Shown piece after piece: positions 1 to 8,578 of a DNA stretch of 64,000 bases. The position numbers and the translations under genes were made by a program. The stretch is from Microbacterium hydrocarbonoxydans (GTDB lineage Bacteria; Actinomycetota; Actinomycetes; Actinomycetales; Microbacteriaceae): NCBI RefSeq assembly GCF_900105205.1, contig NZ_FNSQ01000005.1:3410001-3474000 (forward strand), written 5' to 3'. Each line of letters opens with the position of its first letter. The stretch's first letter is position 1. The notes beneath the pieces are model-generated. The model was not told where the DNA came from. It did no database searches and saw only the letters and a list, made by a program, of their open reading frames with translations.

Positions 1-40
1 GAACGAGCGGCGTCCGGAACCGGCAGGCGCAGCGCGCTGC

Positions 41-126
41 AGCTCCAGAACTCCGGAGATCCGGCAGCGACAGCACCGGCACAGCCACTCAGACGGGTTG
101 TCGGCTCGATTCTCCGGAGTTTGGCG
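41..126. repeat. Inverted-end element, family 2, copy a
   Basis: The left end reads GCTCCAGAACTCCGGAGA and the right end TCTCCGGAGTTTGG, so the ends can pair, while the core is not conserved. Related copies lie at 19819-19903 and 33108-33194. It sits just beyond the 3' end of the alarmone synthetase gene, where it may end transcription. Bases 1-40 show nothing else recognisable. Confidence 0.6.
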
Positions 127-142
127 CGCGACGGAACGCGGG

Positions 143-841
143 TCAGACCTGGACGATACGCGGAGGCGGCGGCGGGGCGAGCTGTCGCTGGGGGACGCCG
201 TGCGCCTCGCGGTGCAGACGCTCCATGCGGCTGTCGAGCTCGGCGGCGGCCTCGGCGGCGTCGGTCAGGCTCTCCACGAGGTGCGAGGGGACCTGGTTGG
301 AGAACTTGTAGTAGATCTTGTGCTCCAGGCTCGCCCAGAAGTCCATCGCGATCGTGCGGAACTGCACCTCGACCGGCACCGACAGCGCTCCGGTGGAGAG
401 GAACACGGGCACCTCGATGATGGCGTGCAGGCTCTTGTACCCGTTGTCCTTCGGGGTCGCGATGTAGTCCTTGACCGTGCGCACCGTGACGTCGTCCTGC
501 GCGGTGAGCAGATCGAACAGCCGGTACACGTCGGCGACGAAGCTGCAGGTCACGCGGACGCCCGCGATGTCGGTGATCTCGGAGCGAATGCGCTCGAAGT
601 CGGGCTCGGCGATCCCCTTGCGGGCGATCTTCTCGACGATACTGTCGGGCGTCTTCAGCCGGCTCTTGACGTGCTCGATCGGGTTGTACGCGTGGTGGTG
701 GGTGAACTCGTCACGAAGGATCGAGATCTTGGTCTCGACCTCCCGCATCCCGAACTCGTACTCGCGCAGGAAGCGCTGGAACTCATCGCGGAGCTCCCGA
801 GTCTGCTGGATGGCGTCGTCGGTGACCTGAAGGGACGTCAT
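143..841 (-). CDS. Small alarmone synthetase (RelA/SpoT-domain GTP pyrophosphokinase, RelQ/YjbM type)
   Basis: This 232-aa protein is a single RelA/SpoT synthetase domain. Such enzymes transfer pyrophosphate from ATP to GDP or GTP to make (p)ppGpp in the cytoplasm. Visible motifs are HVKSRLKTPDSIVEKI (ATP/GDP-binding loop), DIAGVRVTC, ATPKDNGYKSLH and EVQFRTIAMDFWASLEHKI, in family order. There is no HD hydrolase, TGS or ACT domain, and the length fits RelQ-type enzymes, so synthesis without hydrolysis is expected. The frame stays open upstream, but the family N-terminus and a MTSLQVTDD start support ATG at 841. The C-terminus ends in a proline run. It is monocistronic, with a palindromic element after its stop. 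Confidence 0.9.
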   Translation of the reverse strand: MTSLQVTDDAIQQTRELRDEFQRFLREYEFGMREVETKISILRDEFTHHHAYNPIEHVKSRLKTPDSIVEKIARKGIAEPDFERIRSEITDIAGVRVTCSFVADVYRLFDLLTAQDDVTVRTVKDYIATPKDNGYKSLHAIIEVPVFLSTGALSVPVEVQFRTIAMDFWASLEHKIYYKFSNQVPSHLVESLTDAAEAAAELDSRMERLHREAHGVPQRQLAPPPPPRIVQV

Positions 842-946
842 GCCTCCGACGTTACGCGTCCGTGATCGGAACGGGCTGTGGATCGCCGATGAGAAATCGG
901 CGGGCGATCCTTGACGATGTCGGAGGCCGGGTCTACAACGGAGCAC

Positions 947-1306
947 ATGACCAGCGCAGGCGAGAAGTGGACCGAGGCGTACATCGAGGCGTGGCGGTCG
1001 AACGATCCGGAGCGCATCGGCGCGCTCTTCACCGAGGACGCCAGGTACCTGACGAGCCCAGACTCGGAGCCGCGCGTCGGTCGACAGGCGATCGTCGACG
1101 GCTGGCTCGAGGATCTCGACGATCCCGGGACCTGGACGTTCGAGTGGTCGGTGCTGCATGAGCACGACGACTTCGTCGCCGTGCAGGGCCGCACCGAGTA
1201 CCCCGCCGAACGCGACTACCTCAATCTCTGGATGATCCGACTGGATGCCGAGGGGCGGGCGACCGAGTTCACCGAGTGGTACATGCCACGCCCGCACAGC
1301 CCGTGA
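947..1306 (+). CDS. SnoaL/NTF2-like domain protein
   Basis: A 119-aa protein with the NTF2-like pattern: an N-terminal helix (EKWTEAYIEAWRSNDPERIGALFTEDARY), then a glycine turn (GRQAIVDGWLEDL) and beta strands ending in EFTEWYMPRP. Such cone-shaped domains act as small enzymes or ligand-binding proteins, and nothing here fixes a substrate. The start is uncertain: ATG 947 follows GGAG closely, and in-frame TTG 911 and ATG 917 would add 10-12 residues. It is divergent from the alarmone synthetase and convergent with the VanZ/RDD gene. Confidence 0.75.
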   Translation: MTSAGEKWTEAYIEAWRSNDPERIGALFTEDARYLTSPDSEPRVGRQAIVDGWLEDLDDPGTWTFEWSVLHEHDDFVAVQGRTEYPAERDYLNLWMIRLDAEGRATEFTEWYMPRPHSP

Positions 1307-1339
1307 AAGGGCCGCACCCGCTAATTCGGCGCGCAGGGA

Positions 1340-2437
1340 TCACGACGGCTGAGCGCGGCCGACGCGGGGAGTAGGGCGGGCTGCGGCATCCGTCCTGGCG
1401 TCCACGAGGTCCTGACCCGACAGCACGCCTGGCAGGCCGCGTCCGTGACGCGTGGTGAACAGCAGCACGATGGCGAGGAGGATCAGGAGCGACGAGGCGA
1501 CGCCGAACAGCCCGCCCAACAGTGACAGCGCCGAGAGCCCGCCGATCCCGCCCGCCCAGCGCAGCACCCGGGCGAGCGGTGCCGGCAGCCGCGACCCGGT
1601 GTACCGCAGTTGGACCGCGATGTCGCCGACCGACCGTCCACCCACCAGGATCACCAGGAGGAAGACACTCGTCGGGACGATCGCGGACAGCGCCGAGGCG
1701 AGGGACCCGTCGAGCACGGCGGCCCGGTCGTTCGCGATGTACTGCAGCCACGCCTGCACGCCCACCCCGACCCCGGCGCTCAGGAAGCCGTAGGCCAGCG
1801 CGTCGCACAGCATCGCGAGGGCGCGACGCCCCCGGGTGACCGGGCGGGCAAGGTCGGCGTCGGCACTCACCTGAGAGCCCCGCAGCGATCGGGGGACGAC
1901 GAATGCCAGCGCGCACCCCAGGACCGCCCCGAGCGTGTTGGTCAGGAGGTCGCCCACGTCGAAGAAGCGGTAGGCGCAGGGATACAGTCCCCCGACACCG
2001 GTGAGCTGCGTCATCTCGACCAGCAGCGACAGGCCGAGCCCCGCGAGGAGCGCGACCACGACACCGCGCCCCGCGAGCACCCGGACGAACACTCCGAGCG
2101 GCAGGAACAGCAGCACATTGAACACCAGCTGGAGCAGGGCCGGATGCCGAAGAGGATTGCCCGACGTGGCGAGCGCGGTCTGCACGTCGCGGACGACGGA
2201 CATCGGGTCGACGATCGCACCGACGCAGCGGATCGCGTCGGGGTCGGGAAGCGGAAGCAGCGTGTACGTCCAGATCGCCCAGAAGTAGATGAGCGCCGAC
2301 AGCCACAGCAGCGTCCGGCCGAGACCGAGGCGTCCTCGTCGGCGGTAGCTGATCGCCACGAAGGGCACGAACAGCACGACGCCGAAGGCCACTCCGATCG
2401 CGATCGCGATGAACCCGAGCAGCACCTGATCTTCCAC
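1340..2437 (-). CDS. VanZ-family/RDD-family membrane protein fusion
   Basis: A 365-aa polytopic membrane protein with about eight hydrophobic segments. Residues about 40-170 match the VanZ-like pattern (YTLLPLPDPDAIRC, NVLLFLPLGVFVR, EMTQLTG, DVGDLLTNTLGA). Residues about 205-320 look like an RDD domain (RALAMLCDALAYG, GGRSVGDIAVQLR). VanZ-like proteins are linked to envelope and glycopeptide phenotypes (teicoplanin in VanZ itself), and RDD domains are poorly defined membrane modules. The start is GTG 2437. It diverges from kimA, and the 11-bp repeat array lies between them. It is about 38 kb from the van-like cluster, so a link is only speculative. Confidence 0.8.
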   Translation of the reverse strand: MEDQVLLGFIAIAIGVAFGVVLFVPFVAISYRRRGRLGLGRTLLWLSALIYFWAIWTYTLLPLPDPDAIRCVGAIVDPMSVVRDVQTALATSGNPLRHPALLQLVFNVLLFLPLGVFVRVLAGRGVVVALLAGLGLSLLVEMTQLTGVGGLYPCAYRFFDVGDLLTNTLGAVLGCALAFVVPRSLRGSQVSADADLARPVTRGRRALAMLCDALAYGFLSAGVGVGVQAWLQYIANDRAAVLDGSLASALSAIVPTSVFLLVILVGGRSVGDIAVQLRYTGSRLPAPLARVLRWAGGIGGLSALSLLGGLFGVASSLLILLAIVLLFTTRHGRGLPGVLSGQDLVDARTDAAARPTPRVGRAQPS

Positions 2438-2460
2438 AACGTGCCACTGTAGCCGCGCGG

Positions 2461-2525
2461 CGTGAGGATTCCGTTAGGGACGCCCGAGCGGCCGTAGGGA
2501 TTCCGTGAGGAAACCGTGAGAGAAG
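2461..2525 (+). promoter_or_regulatory. Array of 11-bp direct repeats upstream of kimA (predicted KdpE-type operator)
   Basis: Units start at 2461 (CGTGAGGATTC), 2472 (CGTTAGGGACG), 2483 (degenerate, 10 bp, CCCGAGCGGC), 2493 (CGTAGGGATTC), 2504 (CGTGAGGAAAC) and 2515 (CGTGAGAGAAG). The 11-11-10-11-11 phasing recurs exactly upstream of kdp (10600-10653). Head-to-tail repeats with 11-bp pitch are how OmpR/PhoB-family regulators bind. A possible -10, TAACGT, lies at 2538-2543, so transcription would start at about 2550, beside GTG 2552. Confidence 0.7.
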
Positions 2526-2551
2526 CGTGCGCGCGCGTAACGTCGCCGGAC

Positions 2552-4627
2552 GTGTCAGATGAAACCAGGGACAACACAGACGCTCCCCCTCGCGTGAAGC
2601 GCATCCTGATCGGCGACCCTCTGACGAGTGCGCAGGTCGACGACCAGCTGCTCCCGAAGAAGATGGCGCTGCCGATCTTCGCGTCCGACGCTCTGAGCTC
2701 GGTCGCCTACGCGCCGCAGGAGCTCGTGATGATCCTGCTCATCGGCGGACTCACCTTCCTGTCGTTCACTCCTCTCGTCGCGATCGCGGTCGTCGTGCTG
2801 CTGATCGTCGTCGTGCTGAGCTACCGCCAGCTCATCAAGGCGTACCCCTCGGGCGGTGGTGACTACGAGGTGGCGTCGAAGAACCTCGGCGAGATCCCCG
2901 GAGTCATCGTCGCGGCAGCCCTGCTGGTCGACTACGTCCTGACAGTCGCGGTCTCGGTGGCCTCCGGCGTCGACAACATCATCTCGGCCGTGCCGGGACT
3001 CGACCCCCTCCGGGTGGAGCTCGCTGTCGGATTCGTGATCCTCATCATCATCGTGAACCTCCGCGGCGTGCGCGAGGCATCCCTCGTCTTCGCGATCCCG
3101 ACCTACGTGTTCATCGCGTCCGTCGGCTTCATGATCGTCACCGGACTCATCCGCACGTTCCTGGGTGATGCGCCGGTCGCCTCCAGTGCGGAGTTCGCCG
3201 TGCACTCCGAAGACCTCGGCCAGGCCGCGGTGATCCTGCTGATCCTGCGGGCGTTCTCGAGCGGATGCTCCGCACTGACCGGCGTCGAGGCGGTGTCGAA
3301 CGGGGTGCCCGCCTTCCGCACCCCGAAGGTCCGCAACGCCCAGACCACCCTGGTGCTGATGGGCTCGATCGCGGCGTGCCTGTTCGCGGGTCTCACGGCT
3401 CTCGCACTGATCACGGGCGTGCACTATGCCGAGAACCCGTGCGACCTGATCGGCTTCGACTGCTCGAACCCGCAGCCGAGCCTGATGGCGCAGATCGCCT
3501 CGGCGACGTTCGGCGGCGGTAGCATCCTGTTCTTCATCATCCAGGCCGCGACCGCCTGCGTGCTACTGCTCGCGGCGAACACCGCGTTCAACGGCTTCCC
3601 GCTGCTCGGCTCGGTGCTCGCCCGCGACGGCTACGCGCCCAAGTCGCTGAACACCCGCGGCGACCGTCTGGTGTTCTCGAACGGCATGATCGTGCTCGGC
3701 ATCGCGGCGATCGCCGTGCTCGTCGTGTTCCAGGCGAAGCTGACCACGCTGATCCAGCTGTACATCATCGGCGTCTTCGTGTCGTTCTCCCTGGGGCAGA
3801 TCGGCATGGTCCGGCACTGGCGACGCGTGCTGCGGGGTCCCGCCGAGACGACCGCCGGTTCGGGGATCGACGGCGCCTCGGCATCCGATCGCCGCTCGGC
3901 CAAGATCGGACTCGTCATCAACTCGGCCGGGGCCGTCATGACTGTGCTCGTGCTCCTGATCGTCACGATCACGAAGTTCACCCACGGCGCGTACCTGGTG
4001 TTCTTCGCGATCCCGGTGCTCGCCTTCCTGATGATGGGCGTCAAGCGGTACTACCGCGACGTCGAGCATGAGATCGCGATCGACGACACCACCAAGTTCG
4101 GCGCGACGGGCGACCTGGCGATCGTGCTCGTCAACCGCCTGCAGAAGCCCGTCATCAAGGCGATCGACTACGCGGTCGCCGCAAAGCATGGCAAGACACT
4201 GGCGGTGCACGTGGCCGTCGCCTCCGACGACGCCGCTCACCTGCAGAAGGAGTGGGCAGACCACCTCGTGCCCATCCCGCTGGTGATCGTCGAGTCGCCG
4301 TACCGGTCGTTCGCCCAGCCGGTCACGCAGTTCATCAAGCAGTACCGCGAGAAGCACGGCTCGTCCGTCGTGACCGTCTACCTGCCGCAGTACATCGTGG
4401 GGCACTGGTGGGAGACGTTCCTGCACAACCGGCGCTCGCGCCGTCTCGCGAACCAGCTGATGCTCGTGCACGGCGTCTCGATCACCCTCGTGCCATGGCT
4501 GCTCGACTCGTCTGAGCTGATCTACGGTCGGCGGTCGCGACCCCTCCCCGGCCAGGAGCGCGCCGGTCGCCCCGTCGTGGTGAGCGGACGCCGCGCGCAT
4601 CGCCCCGAGGGGCCGCCGGAGAGCTGA
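2552..4627 (+). CDS. kimA: KimA-type APC-superfamily potassium transporter
   Basis: A 691-aa protein with about 12 membrane segments and a roughly 190-residue cytoplasmic C-terminal domain. It matches Bacillus KimA (YdaO) at many points recalled from that family: RILIGDPLTS near the N-terminus, SDALSSVAYAPQE, LSYRQLIKAYPSGGGDYEV, NLGEIPGVI, AFSSGCSALTGVEAVSNG, and C-terminal LPQYIV and TFLHNR. KimA is a high-affinity K+/H+ symporter controlled by c-di-AMP in Bacillus. Specificity here is inferred, but the operator-like array shared with kdp supports K+. GTG 2516 opens the frame 12 codons earlier but lies inside the repeat array, so GTG 2552 is preferred, perhaps as a leaderless mRNA. Many databases would call it an amino acid permease. 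Confidence 0.8.
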   Translation: MSDETRDNTDAPPRVKRILIGDPLTSAQVDDQLLPKKMALPIFASDALSSVAYAPQELVMILLIGGLTFLSFTPLVAIAVVVLLIVVVLSYRQLIKAYPSGGGDYEVASKNLGEIPGVIVAAALLVDYVLTVAVSVASGVDNIISAVPGLDPLRVELAVGFVILIIIVNLRGVREASLVFAIPTYVFIASVGFMIVTGLIRTFLGDAPVASSAEFAVHSEDLGQAAVILLILRAFSSGCSALTGVEAVSNGVPAFRTPKVRNAQTTLVLMGSIAACLFAGLTALALITGVHYAENPCDLIGFDCSNPQPSLMAQIASATFGGGSILFFIIQAATACVLLLAANTAFNGFPLLGSVLARDGYAPKSLNTRGDRLVFSNGMIVLGIAAIAVLVVFQAKLTTLIQLYIIGVFVSFSLGQIGMVRHWRRVLRGPAETTAGSGIDGASASDRRSAKIGLVINSAGAVMTVLVLLIVTITKFTHGAYLVFFAIPVLAFLMMGVKRYYRDVEHEIAIDDTTKFGATGDLAIVLVNRLQKPVIKAIDYAVAAKHGKTLAVHVAVASDDAAHLQKEWADHLVPIPLVIVESPYRSFAQPVTQFIKQYREKHGSSVVTVYLPQYIVGHWWETFLHNRRSRRLANQLMLVHGVSITLVPWLLDSSELIYGRRSRPLPGQERAGRPVVVSGRRAHRPEGPPES

Positions 4628-4634
4628 CCCGCGC

Positions 4635-6038
4635 TCAGCGCGCGAGCACAGCCCCCAGGATGCCGGCAGCCTCTGCGAACCGCGCGGGCTCGGCGTTGGC
4701 ATAGTTCAGCCGGACGTACGACCCGGATGCCTCGGCCGGGAACCACTCGGAACCCGGCGCGATGATGAGGCCCCGCGAATCGCATTCGCGCACGATCTCG
4801 GTCACGTCGCTGCCTTCGGGCAGCCGCACCCACAGGTTGAGCCCACCGAGCGGCACCGTCTCCACGAGCGCGGTGGGAGCGTGCGCGGCGAGAGCCGACA
4901 CGAGCAGGTCCCGGCGCATCCGCAGCTGCTCGCGGAACGCCCGGAGATGCGAGGTCCACGCCGGCTGCGTCACGACGTCGAGCGCGGCGGCCTGCAGCAT
5001 CCCGCTGACGTACATCGACTCCGCCGCCCGGTCGGCGAGGATGCGCTCGCGTGCGGGTCCGCGGGCGATCACCGCCGCGACGCGCAGCGCCGGAGACACG
5101 CTCTTGGTGAGGGAGCGGAGGTAGACGACGTGGCCGTCGTCGTCCGAGGCGGCGATCGGTCGCGGCTCGGCATCGATCGCGAGGTCGTGCGCCCAGTCGT
5201 CCTCGATGAGGAAGGCGCCGTGTCGGCGCATGGTCTCGAGCACCGCGGCGCCCGTCGCCGCCGGCCATTGCGCGCCGGTGGGGTTGGCGAAGGTCGGCTG
5301 CGCGTAGAACGCCCGTGCGCCGGAGCGCACGAGGGCGCGCTCGACCTCGTCCGGGTCTGGGCCCTGCGGACCCGAGGGGATCGGCACGAGCACGACTCCC
5401 GCCTGCTCGGCCGCGAGCAGGGCTCCCCAGTACGTGGGGGACTCGATGAGCAGCGGCCGCCCCGGGCCGACGACCGCGCGGAAGATCGAGCTGAGGCCGC
5501 TCTGGCTGCCCGACACGATCAGCACGTCGCGAGCGGATGCCGGGACGATATCGGCCGGCGTCGACGCGGCGAGCTCGCCGGCGAACCATGCCTGCAGCTC
5601 GGGCAGGCCTGCGGCCGGCGATCGGGTGACGGCGGCATCCGTCCTCGCGGCGCGCGCGAGCGCCTGCCGCACCAGACGCTCCGGCAGCAGCTCGACGGCG
5701 GGGTAGCCGGAGTGCATGCCGATCGCATCGGGGGCGGTCGTGCGCTGCGTCGAGGAGAGACCGGCCAGACGGGCGGGCGCGGCACCGAGGGCTGAGGTCT
5801 GCCAGCCGTAGTCGGCCGGTCGAGCGGTGCGGAGCATCCGGACGAAGGTGCCGGCACCGGGCCGGGACTCGACGAGGCCGAGCCGCGCGAGCTGCCGCAT
5901 GGCCTTCTGCACCGTCACCGGGCTCGCACCGTACTGCGCGACGAGCGCGCGATTCGACGGGACCCTCGCACCGGGCGGTGCGGTCGTGATCCATTCGCGG
6001 ACTCCCGCGACGATGCGGTCGGTGCTATCGTTGCTCAT
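4635..6038 (-). CDS. MocR-family regulator (GntR winged helix fused to PLP aminotransferase domain)
   Basis: A 467-aa fusion. Residues about 5-75 form a GntR winged helix (RVPSNRALVAQYGASPVTVQKAMRQL), and the rest is a fold-type I aminotransferase with SGSQSGL, ESPTYWG, QPTFANPTG and the PLP lysine in SLTKS near residue 315. MocR proteins sense PLP or amino acid ligands and control neighbouring genes. The gene is divergent from an EamA exporter, and their proposed start codons overlap (CATG at 6036-6039), so at least one start may lie further in. Two operator-like sites at 6052-6088 suit control of that exporter and possibly of itself. Confidence 0.9.
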   Translation of the reverse strand: MSNDSTDRIVAGVREWITTAPPGARVPSNRALVAQYGASPVTVQKAMRQLARLGLVESRPGAGTFVRMLRTARPADYGWQTSALGAAPARLAGLSSTQRTTAPDAIGMHSGYPAVELLPERLVRQALARAARTDAAVTRSPAAGLPELQAWFAGELAASTPADIVPASARDVLIVSGSQSGLSSIFRAVVGPGRPLLIESPTYWGALLAAEQAGVVLVPIPSGPQGPDPDEVERALVRSGARAFYAQPTFANPTGAQWPAATGAAVLETMRRHGAFLIEDDWAHDLAIDAEPRPIAASDDDGHVVYLRSLTKSVSPALRVAAVIARGPARERILADRAAESMYVSGMLQAAALDVVTQPAWTSHLRAFREQLRMRRDLLVSALAAHAPTALVETVPLGGLNLWVRLPEGSDVTEIVRECDSRGLIIAPGSEWFPAEASGSYVRLNYANAEPARFAEAAGILGAVLAR

Positions 6039-6987
6039 GAAAGAACAGAGTAGCGTTATCGCTTCGCCCCGCACAGTGTTATCTACACGCGCCGGACTGT
6101 GGTGGGGGCTGCTCGGGGTCGTGGCCTTCTCGTTCACCCTCCCGTTCACACGCATCGCCGTCGGCGGCCTGTCACCGCTGTTCATCGGATCCGCCCGCGC
6201 GGTCGTCGCCGCGGTGCTCGCGGCCATCGCGTTGACGGCGACGCGTCAGCATGCGCCCAGCAGGAGGCAGTGGTGGCGTCTCGCCGTCGTCGCCGGCGGA
6301 GTGGTCGCCGGGTTCCCGCTGCTGACGTCGTTCGCCATGACGGCGACCCCCGCGAGCCATGGCGCCGTGGTGGTGGGTCTGCTTCCGGCAGCCACGGCGG
6401 TGATGGTCGTGCTGCGCACCCGCGAGCGTCCCCGCGGCGCCTTCTGGGTCTTCGCCGCTCTGGGCGCCGCGTGCGCGGTGGCCTTCGCCTCGATGCAGAA
6501 CGGCGGTCTCGGCGAGCTCCACGCTGCCGATCTGCTGCTGTTCGGCGCGGTGCTGGCCGCGGCGATCGGCTATGCCGAGGGCGGGCTGCTCGCCCGCGAG
6601 CTCGGATCGTGGCAGACGGTCTCGTGGGCGCTCGTCCTCGCGGCACCGCTGATGCTCGCCCTGACACTGGCGACCGCCATCCCGCATCCACCGGTCGCCG
6701 CGCCCGCACAATGGCTCGCCTTCGCCTACCTCGCCGCCGTCAGCATGTTCCTCGGCTTCTTCGCCTGGTACCGGGGACTCGCGATCGGCCCCATGGCGCA
6801 GGTCAGCCAGATCCAACTCGTCCAGCCGGTGATGAGCATCGCCTGGGCGGCCCTGCTGCTCGGCGAGCAGATCGGCTGGGCCACCGCCCTCGGCGGCGTC
6901 GCCGTCATCCTCTGCGCCGCGCTCGCGGTGCGCACCCGCCTCGTTCCCTCCCGTTCCACCACCCGCCCCTCACACCAGGAGTCCTGA
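6037..6987 (+). CDS. EamA/DMT-family transporter (predicted amino acid or metabolite exporter)
   Basis: A 316-aa protein with about ten membrane segments in two EamA repeats (first around AGLWWGLLGVVAFSFTLPFTR, second around AADLLLFGAVLAAAIGYAEGG). RhaT/EamA proteins mostly export amino acids, nucleobases or similar metabolites across the inner membrane. Linkage to a MocR regulator is typical. The next gene (FMN-binding, PaiB-like) overlaps its stop by one base (TGATG), so the two are cotranscribed. The start at ATG 6037 overlaps the mocR start, and GTG 6076 is an in-frame alternative. Confidence 0.85.
   Translation: MKEQSSVIASPRTVLSTRAGLWWGLLGVVAFSFTLPFTRIAVGGLSPLFIGSARAVVAAVLAAIALTATRQHAPSRRQWWRLAVVAGGVVAGFPLLTSFAMTATPASHGAVVVGLLPAATAVMVVLRTRERPRGAFWVFAALGAACAVAFASMQNGGLGELHAADLLLFGAVLAAAIGYAEGGLLARELGSWQTVSWALVLAAPLMLALTLATAIPHPPVAAPAQWLAFAYLAAVSMFLGFFAWYRGLAIGPMAQVSQIQLVQPVMSIAWAALLLGEQIGWATALGGVAVILCAALAVRTRLVPSRSTTRPSHQES
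6052..6088. promoter_or_regulatory. Paired operator-like sites at the mocR/eamA divergence
   Basis: Two near-palindromes share a GTTATC core: AGCGTTATCGCT at 6052-6063 and GTGTTATCTACAC at 6076-6088. They are direct repeats about 24 bp apart, the spacing often seen for MocR/PdxR-type dimers. They lie inside the 5' end of the annotated exporter frame, which suggests that the exporter start may be later or that repression occurs at the start region. Confidence 0.5.
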
Positions 6988-7580
6988 TGCGTCACACGCC
7001 CCGTTATCTGATGACCGACCCGCTCGAGGTCAAGCGCCTCATCCGCGCGAACCCCTGGGCGACCTTCGTCTCGCCCGCCCGCAGCGGACTCGTGGCCTCG
7101 CACTACCCCGCCCTGCTGGTCGAGGACGAGAGCGGGATCGTGATCGTGAGCCACTTCGGCCGACCGGACGAGCAGCTGCACGAGCTCGGCGAGCATGAGG
7201 TGCTGGTCATCATCCAGGGACCGCACGACTACGTCTCCCCGAGCCTGTACGCGCCGGGCGACCTGGTGCCCACCTGGAACCACGTCACCGCCCACCTGTA
7301 CGGGACGCCCGAGATCCTCAGCGAGGAGGAGAACTACGCGATGCTCTCGCAGCTCACCGACCACTTCGAGAGCGGGTACGCGCACGGCCGCAGCCTTTCC
7401 GAGGACGAGGAGGGGACCAGACGTGCCGCGAAGGGGACGGTCGGCCTGCGGCTGCGCGTCGACCGCTTCGACGCCCGCGCCAAGCTGAGCCAGAACAAGG
7501 CCCCCGAGGTGCGCGAGCACATCACGAGTCGGTTCGAGGAGACCAACGCGGCGCTCGCCGACGAGATGCGCCGCGTCTGA
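6987..7580 (+). CDS. FMN-binding negative transcriptional regulator-like protein (PaiB family)
   Basis: A 197-aa protein of the PaiB/FMN-binding split-barrel family. Visible signatures are MRHTPRYLM at the start, then NPWATFV, ASHYPALL, HFGRPDEQ, VIIQGPHDYVSPSLY and PTWNHVTAHLYG. Bacillus PaiB affects sporulation and protease genes, but most homologues are best viewed as flavin- or haem-binding barrel proteins of unclear job. The start codon overlaps the exporter stop, so it belongs to the MocR-linked operon. Tandem repeats follow its stop. Confidence 0.85.
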   Translation: MRHTPRYLMTDPLEVKRLIRANPWATFVSPARSGLVASHYPALLVEDESGIVIVSHFGRPDEQLHELGEHEVLVIIQGPHDYVSPSLYAPGDLVPTWNHVTAHLYGTPEILSEEENYAMLSQLTDHFESGYAHGRSLSEDEEGTRRAAKGTVGLRLRVDRFDARAKLSQNKAPEVREHITSRFEETNAALADEMRRV

Positions 7581-7590
7581 ACCCGGCCGT

Positions 7591-7660
7591 GCCGTGCCGT
7601 CGGGGCCGTGCCGTCGGGGCCGTGCCGTCGCGGCCGTGCCGTCGGGGCCGTGCCGTCGGG
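7591..7660. repeat. Minisatellite, five copies of a 14-bp unit
   Basis: The unit GCCGTGCCGTCGGG is repeated head to tail five times, with one copy ending GCG instead of GGG. It starts ten bases after a stop codon and has no coding function that I can support. Confidence 0.85.
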
Positions 7661-7746
7661 GCCGACAAGCCGTACGGTCTGCACAGGGTGCCCCGGATCG
7701 CACAGCTTTCGACCACGAGCATGTGCGGTCCGGGACATAGTGTGCA

Positions 7747-7880
7747 GATCGGGACACCCGATCGGGACACCCGATCGGGACACCCGATCCAGACACCCGA
7801 TCCAGACACCCGACCAGACACCTTGATCCAGACACCTGATCCAGACACCCGATCCAGACACGGGATCCAGACACGGGATC
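7747..7880. repeat. Minisatellite, about ten copies of a 13-bp unit
   Basis: The units read GATCGGGACACCC three times, then GATCCAGACACCC variants, with one shortened unit near 7812-7824 and two ending CGG. CCCGATCGGG at unit junctions is palindromic. Together with 7591-7660 it fills the 358-bp gap between the PaiB-like gene and the acetyltransferase gene. Confidence 0.85.
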
Positions 7881-7938
7881 AGTGACCCACGCGGCGGGAG
7901 ACGGATGCCGGCAACCGGGCTGCTCGTAGGCTGGGGCG

Positions 7939-8529
7939 ATGACCGATACGCCGCACACCGACGTCTGGCCCCTCCGCACCGCTCGACTGCAGATCCGGCC
8001 GATGACCTCGTCAGACATCGACACGATGTGGCAGTGGCGACGGCTCCCCGACGTCAACCGCTGGCTCGGACTCGCCCCCGACACGATCGAGGCTTTCCGG
8101 GAGCGCTACCTCGACCCGGAGCGGCTCGCCGCGATGCACATCCTCGAACTGCTGCCGGACGACGGGACTGCGCCGGTGCCGATCGGCGACATCATGATCA
8201 AGCTCGGCGATGCGTGGGCGCAGCTCGAGGTGGCTGACGAGGCGAAGGGCGTCGAGGCCGAGCTCGGCTGGGTGCTGGACCCCGCGCACACCGGTCGCGG
8301 CTACGCGACGGAGGCGATCAGGGCGGTGATCGACGTGTGCTTCGGGCAGCTGGGCCTGCGCCGCGTGCACGCCGGATGCTTCGCGGACAACGAGCCGTCG
8401 TGGCGGCTGATGGAGCGACTCGGCATGCGCCGGGAGGAGTTCAGCCGCAAGACGGCGCTGCACCGCTCGGGCGAGTGGCTCGACGGGATGAGCTACGGCA
8501 TCCTCGCGGAGGAGTGGCCGACACGCTGA
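7939..8529 (+). CDS. GNAT-family N-acetyltransferase (RimJ/RimL type)
   Basis: A 196-aa cytoplasmic acetyltransferase. The N-terminus has the RimJ/L-like strand TARLQIRPM, the acetyl-CoA pyrophosphate loop is DPAHTGRGYATEA, and NEPSWRLMERLGMR is the usual C-terminal motif. These enzymes acetylate amino groups of proteins, amino acids or drugs, and the acceptor cannot be read from sequence. It stands alone behind the 13-bp minisatellite, which may contain or disturb its promoter. Confidence 0.88.
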   Translation: MTDTPHTDVWPLRTARLQIRPMTSSDIDTMWQWRRLPDVNRWLGLAPDTIEAFRERYLDPERLAAMHILELLPDDGTAPVPIGDIMIKLGDAWAQLEVADEAKGVEAELGWVLDPAHTGRGYATEAIRAVIDVCFGQLGLRRVHAGCFADNEPSWRLMERLGMRREEFSRKTALHRSGEWLDGMSYGILAEEWPTR

Positions 8530-8578
8530 TCCGCCCCATCGTCGGCGCCTCGAAGAACGCCGACGACGGGGCGCGCGC

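Noticed and set aside
98..865. Long ORFs opposite or out of frame with real genes across the window
   Set aside because: High GC leaves many spurious open frames. They show arginine- or proline-rich translations and no domains, and coincide with better supported genes.
1340..2437. VanZ-domain protein as part of the van-like cluster
   Set aside because: It is about 38 kb away, fused to an RDD domain, and VanZ domains are common in unrelated membrane proteins.
2516..2551. GTG 2516 as the kimA start
   Set aside because: It has a fair GAGG upstream, but the codon lies inside the 11-bp repeat array that matches the kdp operator, and the extra residues are not part of the KimA family.
7747..7880. 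CRISPR-like array
   Set aside because: The units are 13 bp and contiguous without spacers, and there are no cas genes.
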